Source: Deltaproteobacteria bacterium (GTDB lineage: Bacteria; Desulfobacterota_D; UBA1144; Nemesobacterales; CSP1-2). From it: a stretch of 38,677 nucleotides of DNA. Below are positions 16,830 to 25,076 of the stretch, in pieces. A program made the position numbers and the translations under genes. The DNA is taken from positions 1 through 38,677 of the forward strand of contig JACPIY010000041.1 in NCBI GenBank assembly GCA_016187835.1, given 5' to 3'. Numbering within the stretch: position 1 is the stretch's first letter; the number at the start of each line of letters is the position of its first letter. The notes under the pieces are model-generated. The model saw only the letters and a program-made list of their open reading frames with translations, was not told the origin of the DNA and made no database searches.

Positions 16830-16949
16830 CCTATTCTTCCCCAATCTCCTTTGTAGTATTGCTATCGAATCCCTTTTTTGGGAAAAAAGCCCAATTGCAG
16901 TTTGCAGGATTTTATACCGCGTGCTTATTTTTAACTTTTTAGTTGACAT
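16830..16949 (-). pseudogene. Decayed 5' fragment of a duplicated tetR gene
   Basis: The minus strand from 16949 reads MSTKKLKISTRYKILQTAIG then LFSQK, parallel to MSIQKEKVKISTRDKLLETA then IKLFSEK of the intact repressor. After one missing A near 16875 the other frame continues KGFDSNTTKEIGEE and then stops, matching GFNGTTTKEIAEE. Only about 40 codons remain; the rest of tetR is absent and the ABC cassette begins about 90 bp further on. It belongs to direct repeat copy 2. Confidence 0.85.
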
Positions 16950-16971
16950 CTTTTTTAATCACTGTTAGATT

Positions 16972-16987
16972 GTAAGTAATTACTTAC
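16972..16987. promoter_or_regulatory. Putative TetR operator, copy 2
   Basis: An identical GTAAGTAATTACTTAC palindrome between the divergent ABC cassette (minus) and tolC (plus). It lies 136 bp before the tolC start and 233 bp before the ATPase start, so one repressor could control both directions. Confidence 0.75.
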
Positions 16988-17046
16988 TTAGCAAGGTACC
17001 ACCTACTACAAAGAATGTCAAGGAAAAAATCGTTGGAAAAAATCGT

Positions 17047-17075
17047 TTGAAGAACAGTCATAAATCAAGTATAAA
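17047..17075 (+). promoter_or_regulatory. Possible sigma-70 promoter of tolC
   Basis: TTGAAG (17047-17052) and TATAAA (17070-17075) are separated by 17 bp, 48 bp before the tolC ATG. It lies about 60 bp downstream of the operator, so repression there would have to act at a distance or on another promoter. Confidence 0.45.
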
Positions 17076-17122
17076 GCTATACACTGAAAGGAAATATTAT
17101 TTCCAACAGGAGGCAAAGTTAT

Positions 17123-18661
17123 ATGACCAGAACTATATTTCTCATACTCCTTTCTTTAGCGGGAATCCGAGTTCCCTTAGCGGTAGCGCAGGAAACGCTT
17201 AATCTCTCGCTCCAAGATGCAAAAATAATCGCCCTCGAAAATAACAGAGACATTCAAATAGAAAAACAAACCTTTAAAATAGCTCATGGAGATATAATGA
17301 CACAACAGGGTATATTCAACCCAATTTTAAACCTCAGCTCATCCTTTACAGACGCCCAAGACCCTACGGCAAGCACTTTTATCGCAAGCGGTGCTATAAA
17401 TGAAAAAGAATTCAACGCTCAGAGCAGCATAAACGGGACTCTACCTACAGGCACCTTCTATAACCTTCTTAACTTCTCCCTAACAAGAACAACAACAGAT
17501 TCTCCAATTGAGGTTTTAAGCCCAAACTGGTTTACAACTCTTGGTTTTACCGTCGGGCAGGAGCTTCTCAGGAACTTTGGGCTTGACGTGAATCTAACTC
17601 CTATCACTGTAGCAAAAAGGTCAAGTGAAATATCGGCAAAAGAGCTAGAGACGACAATCTCCGATACTTTTTTAAATATTGAAATTAACTATTGGCTGGT
17701 TATCGCAGCACGGGAGAATCTTAAAAATCAAAAGACCGCACTCGAACTTGCAAAGGACCTCCAAAGAAGAAATGAAATCCAGGTAGAGGTGGGTGTACTT
17801 CCCCCCGTTTCAGTTACCGAGGCGAAATCAGAGGTTGCAGCAAGGCAAGTGGATGTAATCAATGCTGAAAATACCCTTAGAGCTACTGAAGATGCACTAA
17901 AAAACACCCTAGCGATTCCCCTTACACAGCAGATATATCTAACCGATAAGCCGACAGACGTTTTCAAGTCGTTTAATGAAAGTGAGGTTCTTAAAGAAGC
18001 ATTGGAAAGAAGACCGGAGATAATACAAGCTAATCTTGATGTAAAAAACAAGGAGACACAGAAGAAGTTTTTTTCAAACCAGAGACTTCCTAGCCTATCT
18101 ATTCAAGGAACAATAAATCTCCAGGGATTAGGCGGCGGTGAGAATCCGAATCGTTTAGTATTTGGAGATAGTACCCCTCAACCTATTTCAGAGTTATTTG
18201 ACGATTCTTATAGAGACTCTTTTAGAAACCTGTTTAATGCTGAATTTCCAACCTGGCAGATCCTGGGAGTTTTTAGCTTCCCTATTTTCAACTGGGCTGC
18301 TAGAGGCAACTATGTAAAAGCCTCGGCCGATCTTGATAGAAGTGTTATTGGGTATAAAAAGGTTACAGATGACGTGACACTCGATGTGAGAAATGCAATA
18401 AGAGAAATTGAAAACAACTTGAAAAGTATAGAAGCGGCAAAAACCTCTGTAGATCTTTCTGAGGAGGTAGTAGGAAATCAGGGGGAAAGGTTGAAGGTAG
18501 GAATTGGAACAACAAGAGACGTCATAGAAGCGCAAAGAGACCTAGTGGACGCAAGGACACAGTTGATAAGAGCAATAGCAGATTATAACGTTGCTCTTGC
18601 ACGGCTTGAGCGTGCCAAGGGTACTATTATCGAGGCTAGTGGCGTGGAGATAAAGGAATAG
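17123..18661 (+). CDS. TolC-family outer-membrane efflux channel
   Basis: 512 residues. The signal peptide (MTRTIFLILLSLAGIRVPLA) ends near VAQ. Two outer-membrane-factor repeats follow, beginning LNLSLQDAKIIALENNRDIQ and, in the second half, SEVLKEALERRPEIIQANLD. Long amphipathic helices carry Q/N/A-rich heptads (for example ERLKVGIGTTRDVIEAQRDL). It would form the trimeric outer-membrane exit duct for the MacAB-type exporter encoded divergently, and perhaps for the RND pump at 7266-11693, which has no channel gene of its own. AGGAGG lies nine bases upstream of the ATG. The operator palindrome upstream links it to the TetR protein. Confidence 0.93.
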   Translation: MTRTIFLILLSLAGIRVPLAVAQETLNLSLQDAKIIALENNRDIQIEKQTFKIAHGDIMTQQGIFNPILNLSSSFTDAQDPTASTFIASGAINEKEFNAQSSINGTLPTGTFYNLLNFSLTRTTTDSPIEVLSPNWFTTLGFTVGQELLRNFGLDVNLTPITVAKRSSEISAKELETTISDTFLNIEINYWLVIAARENLKNQKTALELAKDLQRRNEIQVEVGVLPPVSVTEAKSEVAARQVDVINAENTLRATEDALKNTLAIPLTQQIYLTDKPTDVFKSFNESEVLKEALERRPEIIQANLDVKNKETQKKFFSNQRLPSLSIQGTINLQGLGGGENPNRLVFGDSTPQPISELFDDSYRDSFRNLFNAEFPTWQILGVFSFPIFNWAARGNYVKASADLDRSVIGYKKVTDDVTLDVRNAIREIENNLKSIEAAKTSVDLSEEVVGNQGERLKVGIGTTRDVIEAQRDLVDARTQLIRAIADYNVALARLERAKGTIIEASGVEIKE

Positions 18662-18667
18662 AAAAAT

Positions 18668-18695
18668 GTAGGGGTTTTATTAATCAAAGCCCTAC
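18668..18695. repeat. GTAG/CTAC palindrome just after tolC
   Basis: GTAGGG.. and ..CCCTAC arms with a TTGATTAAT-like core (GGGTTTTATTAATCAAAGCCC). It begins seven bases after the tolC stop, and its core closely resembles the palindrome at 29941-29966. Confidence 0.85.
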
Positions 18696-18728
18696 CGAAG
18701 ATAAAAAAGACAGGGAGGAATTAACTTA

Positions 18729-19490
18729 ATGAGACTAAAAGGAAAAACAGCCATAATCACCGGCGGAGGAGAAGGCATAGGCAAAGCCACAGCACTTCTT
18801 TTCTGTAAGGAAGGAGCAAAGGTCGGAATTACCGGAAGGACAAAAAAGAAGCTAGATGAAGTTGTAAAAGAAGCCAGGGGGAGCGGTGAAATCATTGCGT
18901 TCCCCGGCGACGTTTCTAAGGAAGAGGATGTGAAAAGGATAGTAGATGAATTTGTTAAGAGATTTAAAAATATTGACATACTGTTTAACAATGCAGGCGT
19001 GCTCGAGGTGGGTACGGTAACAACAACATCCGTTGAGGCATGGGATAAGATAATAGATATTAACGTAAAAGGTACTTTCCTTATGAGCAAGTATGTACTT
19101 CCCCACATGCTAGAAAACGGAGGTGGTTCTATAATCAATAACTCATCGGTTCTTGGGTTTATCGGCTGCCAGAATACCGTTGCCTATAACACCTCAAAAG
19201 GGGCGATAATGCAGTTTACGAGAAGCCTTGCCCTAGATCACGCTAAGCAGGGGATTCGGGTAAATACGATTTGTCCGGGGTTCATCAAGACGAAGATGAA
19301 CGAGGATTTCATAGGAAATCCGCCTGATGCGCAGAAACAATTAGATGAGATTGCGGCGGGGCTTGTTCCTATGGGCAAGCGAGGAGAGCCCGATGATATA
19401 GCTTATGCTCTTCTCTATCTCGCAAGCGATGAGTCGAAATACGTTACAGGAGCCAGCATTGTTGTAGATGGGGGCTGGACGGCTTATTAG
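18729..19490 (+). CDS. SDR-family oxidoreductase
   Basis: A 253-residue classical short-chain dehydrogenase. TGGGEGIG is at 11-18, D61 for the adenine ring, NNAG at 87-90, and the catalytic set is N112, S140, Y153 and K157. GR at 36-37 after the second strand suggests NADP(H) may be accepted. The C-terminus (YVTGASIVVDGGWTAY) is typical of 3-oxoacyl-ACP reductase and glucose/hydroxysteroid dehydrogenase-like members; the substrate cannot be read. GGGAGG precedes the ATG. It follows tolC by 67 bp, but a palindrome intervenes, so co-transcription is uncertain. It is not a close copy of the SDR at 3869-4654. Confidence 0.93.
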   Translation: MRLKGKTAIITGGGEGIGKATALLFCKEGAKVGITGRTKKKLDEVVKEARGSGEIIAFPGDVSKEEDVKRIVDEFVKRFKNIDILFNNAGVLEVGTVTTTSVEAWDKIIDINVKGTFLMSKYVLPHMLENGGGSIINNSSVLGFIGCQNTVAYNTSKGAIMQFTRSLALDHAKQGIRVNTICPGFIKTKMNEDFIGNPPDAQKQLDEIAAGLVPMGKRGEPDDIAYALLYLASDESKYVTGASIVVDGGWTAY

Positions 19491-19547
19491 AATAGTACCC
19501 TGACAGCCTTTATATTAAGCCCGCCCATTGCCATATCTTAGATCAAC

Positions 19548-19575
19548 GATAGGCGGGACATTCCTGTCCCGCTAC
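19548..19575. repeat. Palindrome copy B (reverse complement of 4810-4837)
   Basis: GATAGGCGGGACA, loop TTCC, TGTCCCGCTAC. It is 27 of 28 identical to 4810-4837 on the opposite strand and lies 58 bp after the SDR stop. Confidence 0.85.
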
Positions 19576-19720
19576 TACGGTAAATTCTGTTGCACTTCCA
19601 GTAGGGACAGGTTTCAAGCTGCCCCTACTTTAATCTTTAATCCAGCCTAATGCTGCAATGAGTATTCAGGGAATTGGATTATTCCTGCTGAAATCCTAGT
19701 CCCCGATTTGTTCAACCTTA

Positions 19721-20383
19721 TTAATACTGCGAGGTAGCACCCTCCCTCGAAGATTGAGAAAGAGGTTTAAACTCTCCGCTCACAACCGATTTAGAGCCCG
19801 GAGCGACGTAAACGCTGTTTGAGGAACTTGAACCATTATATCTAAACTCCACCACGTGACTTCCAGAGGGTACCAAGAATACCGCAGGTCCCTTAAAGTC
19901 ACTAGCAAGACCGATAAATCTACCATCTACGTATATTTCTACATCTCCCGGTGTTGCCTGAATTTCAAGGTCACCATATGAAGACCGAGCAGCAGATGGA
20001 TAAGGATCATAGGGATAAACATAATACGGATAAGTATAGTATGGGTATACCACAAATGGGAATACAGCTCCAAAGCCGAGTCCGAGGAAAAAGCTAGAGG
20101 AAAAATGCCCATGATGAAATTGCACGGAATGCCCATGACGAAAATGCTTGCGATGAAAATTCCCGGAGCGAAATCCCCTATGACCAAATCGACTATGTCC
20201 CTGAAACCCATGACCGCCAAATATACCATGCCCACCAAATCCGTGCCCCCCGAATCCCCTGTGAAATCCTCCATGACCAAACCCACCATGTCTTCCTCAA
20301 TGCTCACTACGAGCTTATAAAGGCAAAGGTATCAGAAGCATAGATATAAACATCATGATTATCAGGTTTAGTTTTCTTGCCAT
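19721..20383 (-). pseudogene. PEGA-domain surface protein interrupted by two in-frame stops
   Basis: From the ATG at 20383 (AGGAGG nine bases upstream) the frame encodes a signal peptide, MARKLNLIIMMFISMLLIPL. It then meets TAA (20317-20315) and TGA (20299-20297) and continues in the same frame to 19721. After the stops comes a Gly/His/Phe-rich repeat region (GRHGGFGHGGFHRGFGGHGF and more), a Tyr/Pro-rich stretch (YPYYTYPYYVYPYDPYP), and a PEGA domain (DLEIQATPGDVEIYVDGRFI). PEGA domains are small beta folds in exported proteins. Since all parts share one frame, two nonsense changes rather than frameshifts explain it; restart at the GTG at 20125 would give a protein without a signal peptide. 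It neighbours a degenerate lipoprotein gene. Confidence 0.8.
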
Positions 20384-20432
20384 ACCCCTTTGCCTCCTTT
20401 ATTGAATAACTAACAAAAGTTCCAAATAACCA

Positions 20433-20603
20433 CTACTCAATCCAACGACCAGGAATCCAGCGGCCCTGAGAATCATAGTGGCCATAGACCCAAATTGCTT
20501 CTTGTGAAGGCGGAGAAGGGATGCTTTCACTACTCGTTAGAGGTCTAGCACAGCCATAAGTAATTATAGTAGTCACTATTAGAATTAAAATTTTCTTTTT
20601 TAT
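20433..20603 (-). CDS. Small lipoprotein with YXW-type repeat, start codon abnormal
   Basis: About 56 residues. A lipoprotein signal (KKKILILIVTTIITYGC) is followed by a Ser/Pro linker and WVYGHYDSQGRWIPGRW, the W-x-x-G-x-(W/Y) repeat of small envelope proteins. A good ribosome site (GGAGCGGAGAG) sits just before an ATA codon at 20603-20601, exactly where a start for the signal peptide should be. The only in-frame ATG, at 20645, has no ribosome site and would add a polar leader. Either ATA is used as a rare start or an ATG was mutated. With the broken PEGA gene beside it, this locus looks like it is decaying. Confidence 0.55.
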   Translation of the reverse strand: MKKKILILIVTTIITYGCARPLTSSESIPSPPSQEAIWVYGHYDSQGRWIPGRWIE

Positions 20604-20822
20604 TTTTTCTCTCCGCTCCCAAGTTAAAGGGTTTTCTATCCACATTTATACCATATTACAATCGTCATACTACTAGCAGGAGTTATTTAAATCTCCCAAA
20701 CCATCTCGGATGAACAAGAACCTTGGTTTCATTGTGTAGGAAATTTTTGCTTGCTTAATTTCTCCCCATTGTCTAAATAGCTCCTCTACTCTCTAGTGCT
20801 TCACCAAAGAAGTCTTGACAGA

Positions 20823-20918
20823 TTGTCATTCTGAGGAGCAAAGCAACGAAGAATCTAAAGCATTTTAGATGCTTCGCAGAGTCTATCCTGAGTATAAGCG
20901 AAGGGCTCAGCATGACAT
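20823..20918. repeat. MITE-like element with TGTCATTCTGAG ends
   Basis: The left end TGTCATTCTGAG matches the reverse complement of the right end CTCAGCATGACA at 11 of 12 positions. Inside are a second inverted pair around GAATCTAAAGC/GCTTCGCAGAGTC and GCGAAGGG. The sequence resembles the GTCATTCTGAGGAGCGAAGC repeats scattered through many environmental genomes. Confidence 0.75.
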
Positions 20919-21140
20919 GACAACATTCATTATCAAAATTAATTTGGTGGAGCAATAGCTATGTCTTCTCTCAAAATCATCCTCCTGTACAACAAAGACG
21001 ATCACAAGGTTCAACCTTACCTTTATTTGCACTAATATTTGATGGAATCTGTATACGAATTTCAGACGAATAGGCGGGGTTTTCCAGCCTCGCCTGCCAA
21101 TGTTATCCGTAAAGACACAAAATTTTGTGTCTCCATAATA

Positions 21141-21165
21141 GGGCGGGTGCAAGACCCGCCCCTAC
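21141..21165. repeat. GTAG/CTAC-type hairpin just after hppA
   Basis: GGGCGGGT, loop GCAAG, ACCCGCCC, then CTAC. It lies 15 bp beyond the hppA stop on the minus strand, in the place of a terminator. Confidence 0.8.
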
Positions 21166-21179
21166 ATTTTTCTCAATGG

Positions 21180-23300
21180 TTAAATAAACAGAGGTGCAAG
21201 AACTAACGTAATTGTGGAGAGGAGTTTTATAAGAACGTGTATTGAGGGACCTGCAGTGTCCTTAAACGGATCGCCCACGGTGTCTCCGACAACAGCGGCT
21301 TTATGGGTCTCAGACCTCTTTCCGCCATAATGTCCCATTTCTATAAACTTCTTTGCATTATCCCATGCACCTCCACCGTTATTCATAAAAGTTGCAACGA
21401 GAATCCCACCTATTGTTCCAACCATAAGAAACGCAGCCACGGTTTCAGCACCGAGACCAAATTGCTTGAATATAAGTCCCACCACTATAGGCATGCCAAC
21501 AGCAAGAATTCCGGGAGGAACCATTTCCTTCAGAGCGCCTTTTGTAACAATATCAACGCACCTTGCGTAATTCGGTTTTGATGTCCCCTGAAGAATACCG
21601 GGGTTTTCTTTAAACTGAGCGCGAACATCATTGATTACATAATAAGCCGCGCGCGCAACGGCTCTAATTGCAAGAGCGCTGAAGAGAAACACAAGCATCG
21701 CCCCAAGGAGGCCTCCTACGAATACCTCTACCTTGGCTATGTCAACCGAGTGAAAAGCTTTTCCTGTAAGATGAGCCACTTCATCAAGATAAGCCGAGAA
21801 AAGTAGAAACGCCGCAAGAGCCGCAGAGCCGATTGCGTATCCCTTTGTAAGGGCTTTAGTTGTGTTTCCCACTGCATCGAGTCTATCTGTTTTATTCCTG
21901 ATTTCCTCAGGCTGTTTGCTCATCTCTACAATTCCTCCGGCATTGTCGGTTATAGGACCGAAGGTATCCTCAGCAAGAATGTATGCTGCTGTTCCCAGCA
22001 TTCCCATTGTAGCAATTGCAGTGCCGTAAAGCCCGGCGCTGGTCGTAGAGATGTCGGTGAACTCCTTTAGCCCGTAAACCCCACAATAATATGACCCAAC
22101 CAGAGCAAACGAGATTGCAATCACAGGAAGTGCGGTACACTCAAGCCCAACTGAAAGACCGGCTATGATGTTTGTGGCAGGCCCGGTTTGAGAGGCTTCC
22201 GCAATAAACTTGACAGGGCGATACTTATATTCTGTGTAGTACTGTGTGATAAAGACAAATATGATGCTTGTCACGATTCCGATTACACCTGCAACAAAGA
22301 GCCATTGATTATTGTCGAGCAACAAATAAGTAGCTATATAAAAGCCTATAACAGCAAGGATACAGGCAATGTAGTATCCGCGATTAAGTGCGGACATAGG
22401 GTCTTCTTTGTCATCCTTTAACCCTACCATATAGATCCCCACCATACTGGCAATAAGTCCGAACGCACGTGCAACAAGAGGGAATAGTATTCCATTTATG
22501 CCAAAGATAGGATAAAGTGCGACTCCAAGAATCATAGCCCCAATATTTTCAGCCGCTGTAGATTCAAAGAGGTCTGCACCACGGCCAGCACAGTCGCCCA
22601 CATTATCGCCTACAAGGTCAGCAATAACCGCAGGGTTTCTAGGGTCGTCTTCGGGAATTCCCGCTTCTACCTTTCCCACCAGATCTGCTCCAACGTCGGC
22701 AGCCTTCGTGTAGATTCCTCCGCCAAGCTGGGCAAAGAGTGCAACAAAACTCGCCCCAAAACCGTATCCGACTATTAGAAACGGAACCCTTTTTACAACC
22801 TCCGGGTCATCTGCCGAGCCGCCGTAAAGGACAAAAAGAAGTCCCACCCCAAGAAGGCTCATGGCCACGATCGTAATTCCAGAAACCGCTCCGCCCCGAA
22901 GGGATATTTTAAGGGCCCTGTCCAGGCTTGATCTGACAGCACTTGCCGTGCGGATATTTGACCTGATTGCAATCCACATTCCAATGTAACCCGCAAGAGC
23001 CGAACACCCGGCGCCAAAAAGAAAAGCCACGGTGGTACGCCATGCCATATCTTGATCGCCCTTTGCAAACCAGTAAAGCACAAAGATAAGAACGGCAAGG
23101 GCTAGACTTAGCATTATTATCGTGGAGTACTGTCTTTTTAAAAAGGCTTCAGCACCTTCTTTAATGGCGTTACTTATCTCCTGCATCGCCGATGTCCCCA
23201 TATCATGGCTGAGCACAAACTTAGCAAGATAGCCGGCGAAACCAAGCGAGAGTACGCTTATGCCTAAAACAAGCACAAGCAAGGTGTGACCAAATTCCAT
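21180..23300 (-). CDS. hppA: K+-insensitive H+-translocating pyrophosphatase
   Basis: An integral-membrane pyrophosphatase of 706 residues with about 16 helices. It couples pyrophosphate hydrolysis to proton export. The active-site motifs DVGADLVGKVEAGIPEDDPR (202-221) and DNVGDCAGRGADLFES (232-247) supply the Mg-PPi ligands. The third site is GDTVGDPFKDTAGPS near the C-terminus. Lys482 in GNTTKA marks the K+-independent class, in which lysine replaces the alanine of K+-dependent enzymes. It gives an energy-saving way to use PPi from biosynthesis, common in energy-limited anaerobes and soil or subsurface lineages. An ATG follows an AGGAGG-type site (GAGAAGGAGGATAATATT). It appears monocistronic. 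Confidence 0.96.
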   Translation of the reverse strand: MEFGHTLLVLVLGISVLSLGFAGYLAKFVLSHDMGTSAMQEISNAIKEGAEAFLKRQYSTIIMLSLALAVLIFVLYWFAKGDQDMAWRTTVAFLFGAGCSALAGYIGMWIAIRSNIRTASAVRSSLDRALKISLRGGAVSGITIVAMSLLGVGLLFVLYGGSADDPEVVKRVPFLIVGYGFGASFVALFAQLGGGIYTKAADVGADLVGKVEAGIPEDDPRNPAVIADLVGDNVGDCAGRGADLFESTAAENIGAMILGVALYPIFGINGILFPLVARAFGLIASMVGIYMVGLKDDKEDPMSALNRGYYIACILAVIGFYIATYLLLDNNQWLFVAGVIGIVTSIIFVFITQYYTEYKYRPVKFIAEASQTGPATNIIAGLSVGLECTALPVIAISFALVGSYYCGVYGLKEFTDISTTSAGLYGTAIATMGMLGTAAYILAEDTFGPITDNAGGIVEMSKQPEEIRNKTDRLDAVGNTTKALTKGYAIGSAALAAFLLFSAYLDEVAHLTGKAFHSVDIAKVEVFVGGLLGAMLVFLFSALAIRAVARAAYYVINDVRAQFKENPGILQGTSKPNYARCVDIVTKGALKEMVPPGILAVGMPIVVGLIFKQFGLGAETVAAFLMVGTIGGILVATFMNNGGGAWDNAKKFIEMGHYGGKRSETHKAAVVGDTVGDPFKDTAGPSIHVLIKLLSTITLVLAPLFI

Positions 23301-23631
23301 AATATTATCCTCCTTCTCAGATTTTATGGATTTTAGAAATTTTGTTGAAAAGTAAAGGGAATAGCCTATTTCTTGGTTCTCATATTGAACCGGAGATATA
23401 GTCCGATAGCAACTATTACTTTCCTCCTTTACCTCAATTTAGACGGAAGTAAATTTAAGGCCTATTACTTCTAGGAGGAGAAATCATAGCCGAGAAATTG
23501 AAAATTACAAGTATCCGTTTATTGAAATGGAATTTAATAACCAGCAGGGGTTTGCGAAGAATAGGTCCTCTTGAAGGATAGCTCTCAGTTCAGCTATAAT
23601 AACTCACAAACCTTTTTAAGGAGACATTAGA
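23301..23631. other. Divergent intergenic region, no gene seen
   Basis: 330 bp between hppA (minus) and trxA (plus). It should contain both promoters. I see no palindrome of the GTAG family and no open frame with a ribosome site; CTAGGAGGAG at about 23471 is not followed by a useful frame. Confidence 0.45.
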
Positions 23632-23961
23632 ATGGCTAGTGCAGGTACAGTAGAGTTAAGCGACTCAACCTTTGAAACCGAGGTAATAAAAAGCGAAACG
23701 CCGGTTTTGGTTGACTTCTGGGCGCCATGGTGCGGGCCATGCAGAATGATAGCACCGGTAGTTGAAGAGATTGCTACCTCTTATACTGGGCGTCTTAAGG
23801 TGGGAAAAGTCAATGTTGACGATAACCAAGAAATTACCATGAAATATGGAATAAGAAGTATTCCTACCCTCATACTATTTAAAAATGGAAAAGCCGTAGA
23901 CCAGATTATAGGAGCCGTTCCCAAGAGTGAAATAGAGAGGATAATTAAAAAGGCTCTTTAG
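23632..23961 (+). CDS. trxA: Thioredoxin
   Basis: A 109-residue cytosolic dithiol-disulfide oxidoreductase. The active site is WCGPC (33-37) in VDFWAPWCGPCRM, and the cis-proline is P78 in SIPTLILF. Its size and motifs are those of bacterial thioredoxin 1. AAGGAGA precedes the ATG. A GTAG-type palindrome begins six bases after the stop. Confidence 0.96.
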   Translation: MASAGTVELSDSTFETEVIKSETPVLVDFWAPWCGPCRMIAPVVEEIATSYTGRLKVGKVNVDDNQEITMKYGIRSIPTLILFKNGKAVDQIIGAVPKSEIERIIKKAL

Positions 23962-23966
23962 GCAAT

Positions 23967-23994
23967 GTAGGGAACGCATATACGCGTTCTCTAC
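23967..23994. repeat. GTAG/CTAC palindrome after trxA
   Basis: GTAGGGAACGC, loop ATATAC, GCGTTCTCTAC; one mismatch in the stem. It is placed where a trxA terminator would be. Confidence 0.8.
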
Positions 23995-24137
23995 GTAGCA
24001 AAAAATCCCTAGGTCGCATCCTAAATGCGTTACAAAACCCATCTTGGAGACCATCTTGCGGCTCGAAGCCGCTAGAAAAAGCATCCCTTCAGGGACAACA
24101 TGATTATTTTTTATACATAACCAATAATCATCCATAG

Positions 24138-24521
24138 CTATATGTATAGACGTCTCACTTGGCTATCGAAATGAGAGAGGTCACCTCTTATAATCTCATT
24201 AACACTAGATTCTTTAGAATCCAGAGTAGATTTGAGATAGTGGAACGCTTTCCAGGGATCAACTCTCGTACCACACGTAAATATATCCACCGCAGCATAG
24301 TCATATTCAGGCCAGGTATGAATCGCAAGGTGAGATTCGGCAATTACAACTACACCACTCACTCCCTGAGGTGAAAAGTAATGGAATGAAGCGTCTAATA
24401 CGGTAGCTCCACTTCGAGAAGCCGCTTCAAGCATAAGTTTCTTGACCTTCTCCAAGTCATTTAAAATTTTAGGGTCACACCTATGGTATTCGACCAAAAA
24501 ATGCCTCCCTAGGAATTTCAA
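24138..24521 (-). CDS. speH: S-adenosylmethionine decarboxylase proenzyme
   Basis: Makes decarboxylated AdoMet, the aminopropyl donor for spermidine synthesis. This is the short prokaryotic class (127 residues). Self-cleavage occurs between Glu62 and Ser63 in [15 protein letters not shown], where Ser63 becomes the pyruvoyl group; His68 and Cys83 (FTCGT) are the processing and catalytic residues. The family N-terminus ([14 protein letters not shown]) fixes the start at a TTG codon (24521-24519), preceded by AGGAGGGGGATA. No spermidine synthase or other polyamine gene is in the window. Confidence 0.95.
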   Translation of the reverse strand: MKFLGRHFLVEYHRCDPKILNDLEKVKKLMLEAASRSGATVLDASFHYFSPQGVSGVVVIAESHLAIHTWPEYDYAAVDIFTCGTRVDPWKAFHYLKSTLDSKESSVNEIIRGDLSHFDSQVRRLYI

Positions 24522-24731
24522 TATCCCCCTCCTTTCTATTACGATGATTTTTCATTAGAAGGTGAGAATATACCTTCGTATGTCAAAAAGTCAAACAATT
24601 ACTACAGGTAACAGACTGGGCAAGAAAATTAAAAAATATTCTGCTTAAATTAATAATAAAAATCCTTGCCAAAATTCACTGCAAATAACATCGTCTCTTT
24701 AAGACCCCTAACTATAGGAGGATTAATCTAA

Positions 24732-25028
24732 ATGGCTAAGAATATATATATAATGTTGAGCACCCTCACGGATGAGGGAAGAAAAACCGTAAAAATGAGA
24801 CCTGAGAGGATCAAAGAAGTAAATAAGGAACTGGAGAAAAGCGGAGTTAAGGTGCTTGCTCAGTACGCAGTGCTCGGACCATACGATTTTGTAAATATTA
24901 TCGAGGCTCCGGACAACAAAACGATTTCAAGGGGTTCGATTGATCTAGGTTCCCGCGGCACGGTTCAGCTCATGACGCTGCCTGCGATTCCAATAGACGA
25001 CTTTACAAAGAAGCTAAAAGGGAAATAG
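24732..25028 (+). CDS. GYD-domain protein
   Basis: A 98-residue protein of the GYD family, a ferredoxin-like alpha/beta dimer fold of unknown biochemical role named for its Gly-Tyr-Asp motif. Here the motif appears as VLGPYDFVNIIEAPD. The start has TAGGAGG upstream of ATGGCTAAG. The strand pattern (NIYIMLSTLTDEGRKT, VKVLAQYAVLGPYD, TVQLMTLPAI) is typical. It is read divergently from speH and has no obvious partner. Confidence 0.9.
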   Translation: MAKNIYIMLSTLTDEGRKTVKMRPERIKEVNKELEKSGVKVLAQYAVLGPYDFVNIIEAPDNKTISRGSIDLGSRGTVQLMTLPAIPIDDFTKKLKGK

Positions 25029-25076
25029 CTAGACTGTAAAACAGGGCAAACTTTTTGATTGAATAGCGGCCCAAGC

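Larger units (their letters stand above)
16834..17130. repeat. Direct repeat copy 2: tetR fragment, operator, intact tolC leader
   Basis: Second copy of 13035-13345 in the same orientation. Here the tetR part is decayed and the tolC side is complete, the reverse of copy 1. The two copies bracket the three-gene ABC exporter cassette (13368-16739). Confidence 0.85.
20646..21179. other. Gene-free region rich in inverted repeats
   Basis: About 530 bp holding the MITE-like element at 20823-20918, a GGCGGGG/CCTCGCC hairpin (about 21073-21094), the perfect 18-bp palindrome GACACAAAATTTTGTGTC (21114-21131) and the palindrome at 21141-21165. Short open frames here have no ribosome sites and overlap the repeats, so I call no gene. 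Confidence 0.6.

Noticed and set aside
16760-16942. Short plus-strand frame before tolC
   Set aside because: It runs antisense through the decayed tetR fragment and has no ribosome site.
19939-20307. Minus-strand open frame overlapping the PEGA gene
   Set aside because: It overlaps the Gly/His-rich coding region in another frame, lacks a ribosome site, and has no recognisable domain; it is a by-product of the repetitive codons.
20907-21152. Short minus-strand frame between hppA and the lipoprotein gene
   Set aside because: It is composed of palindromes and a MITE and has no start signal.
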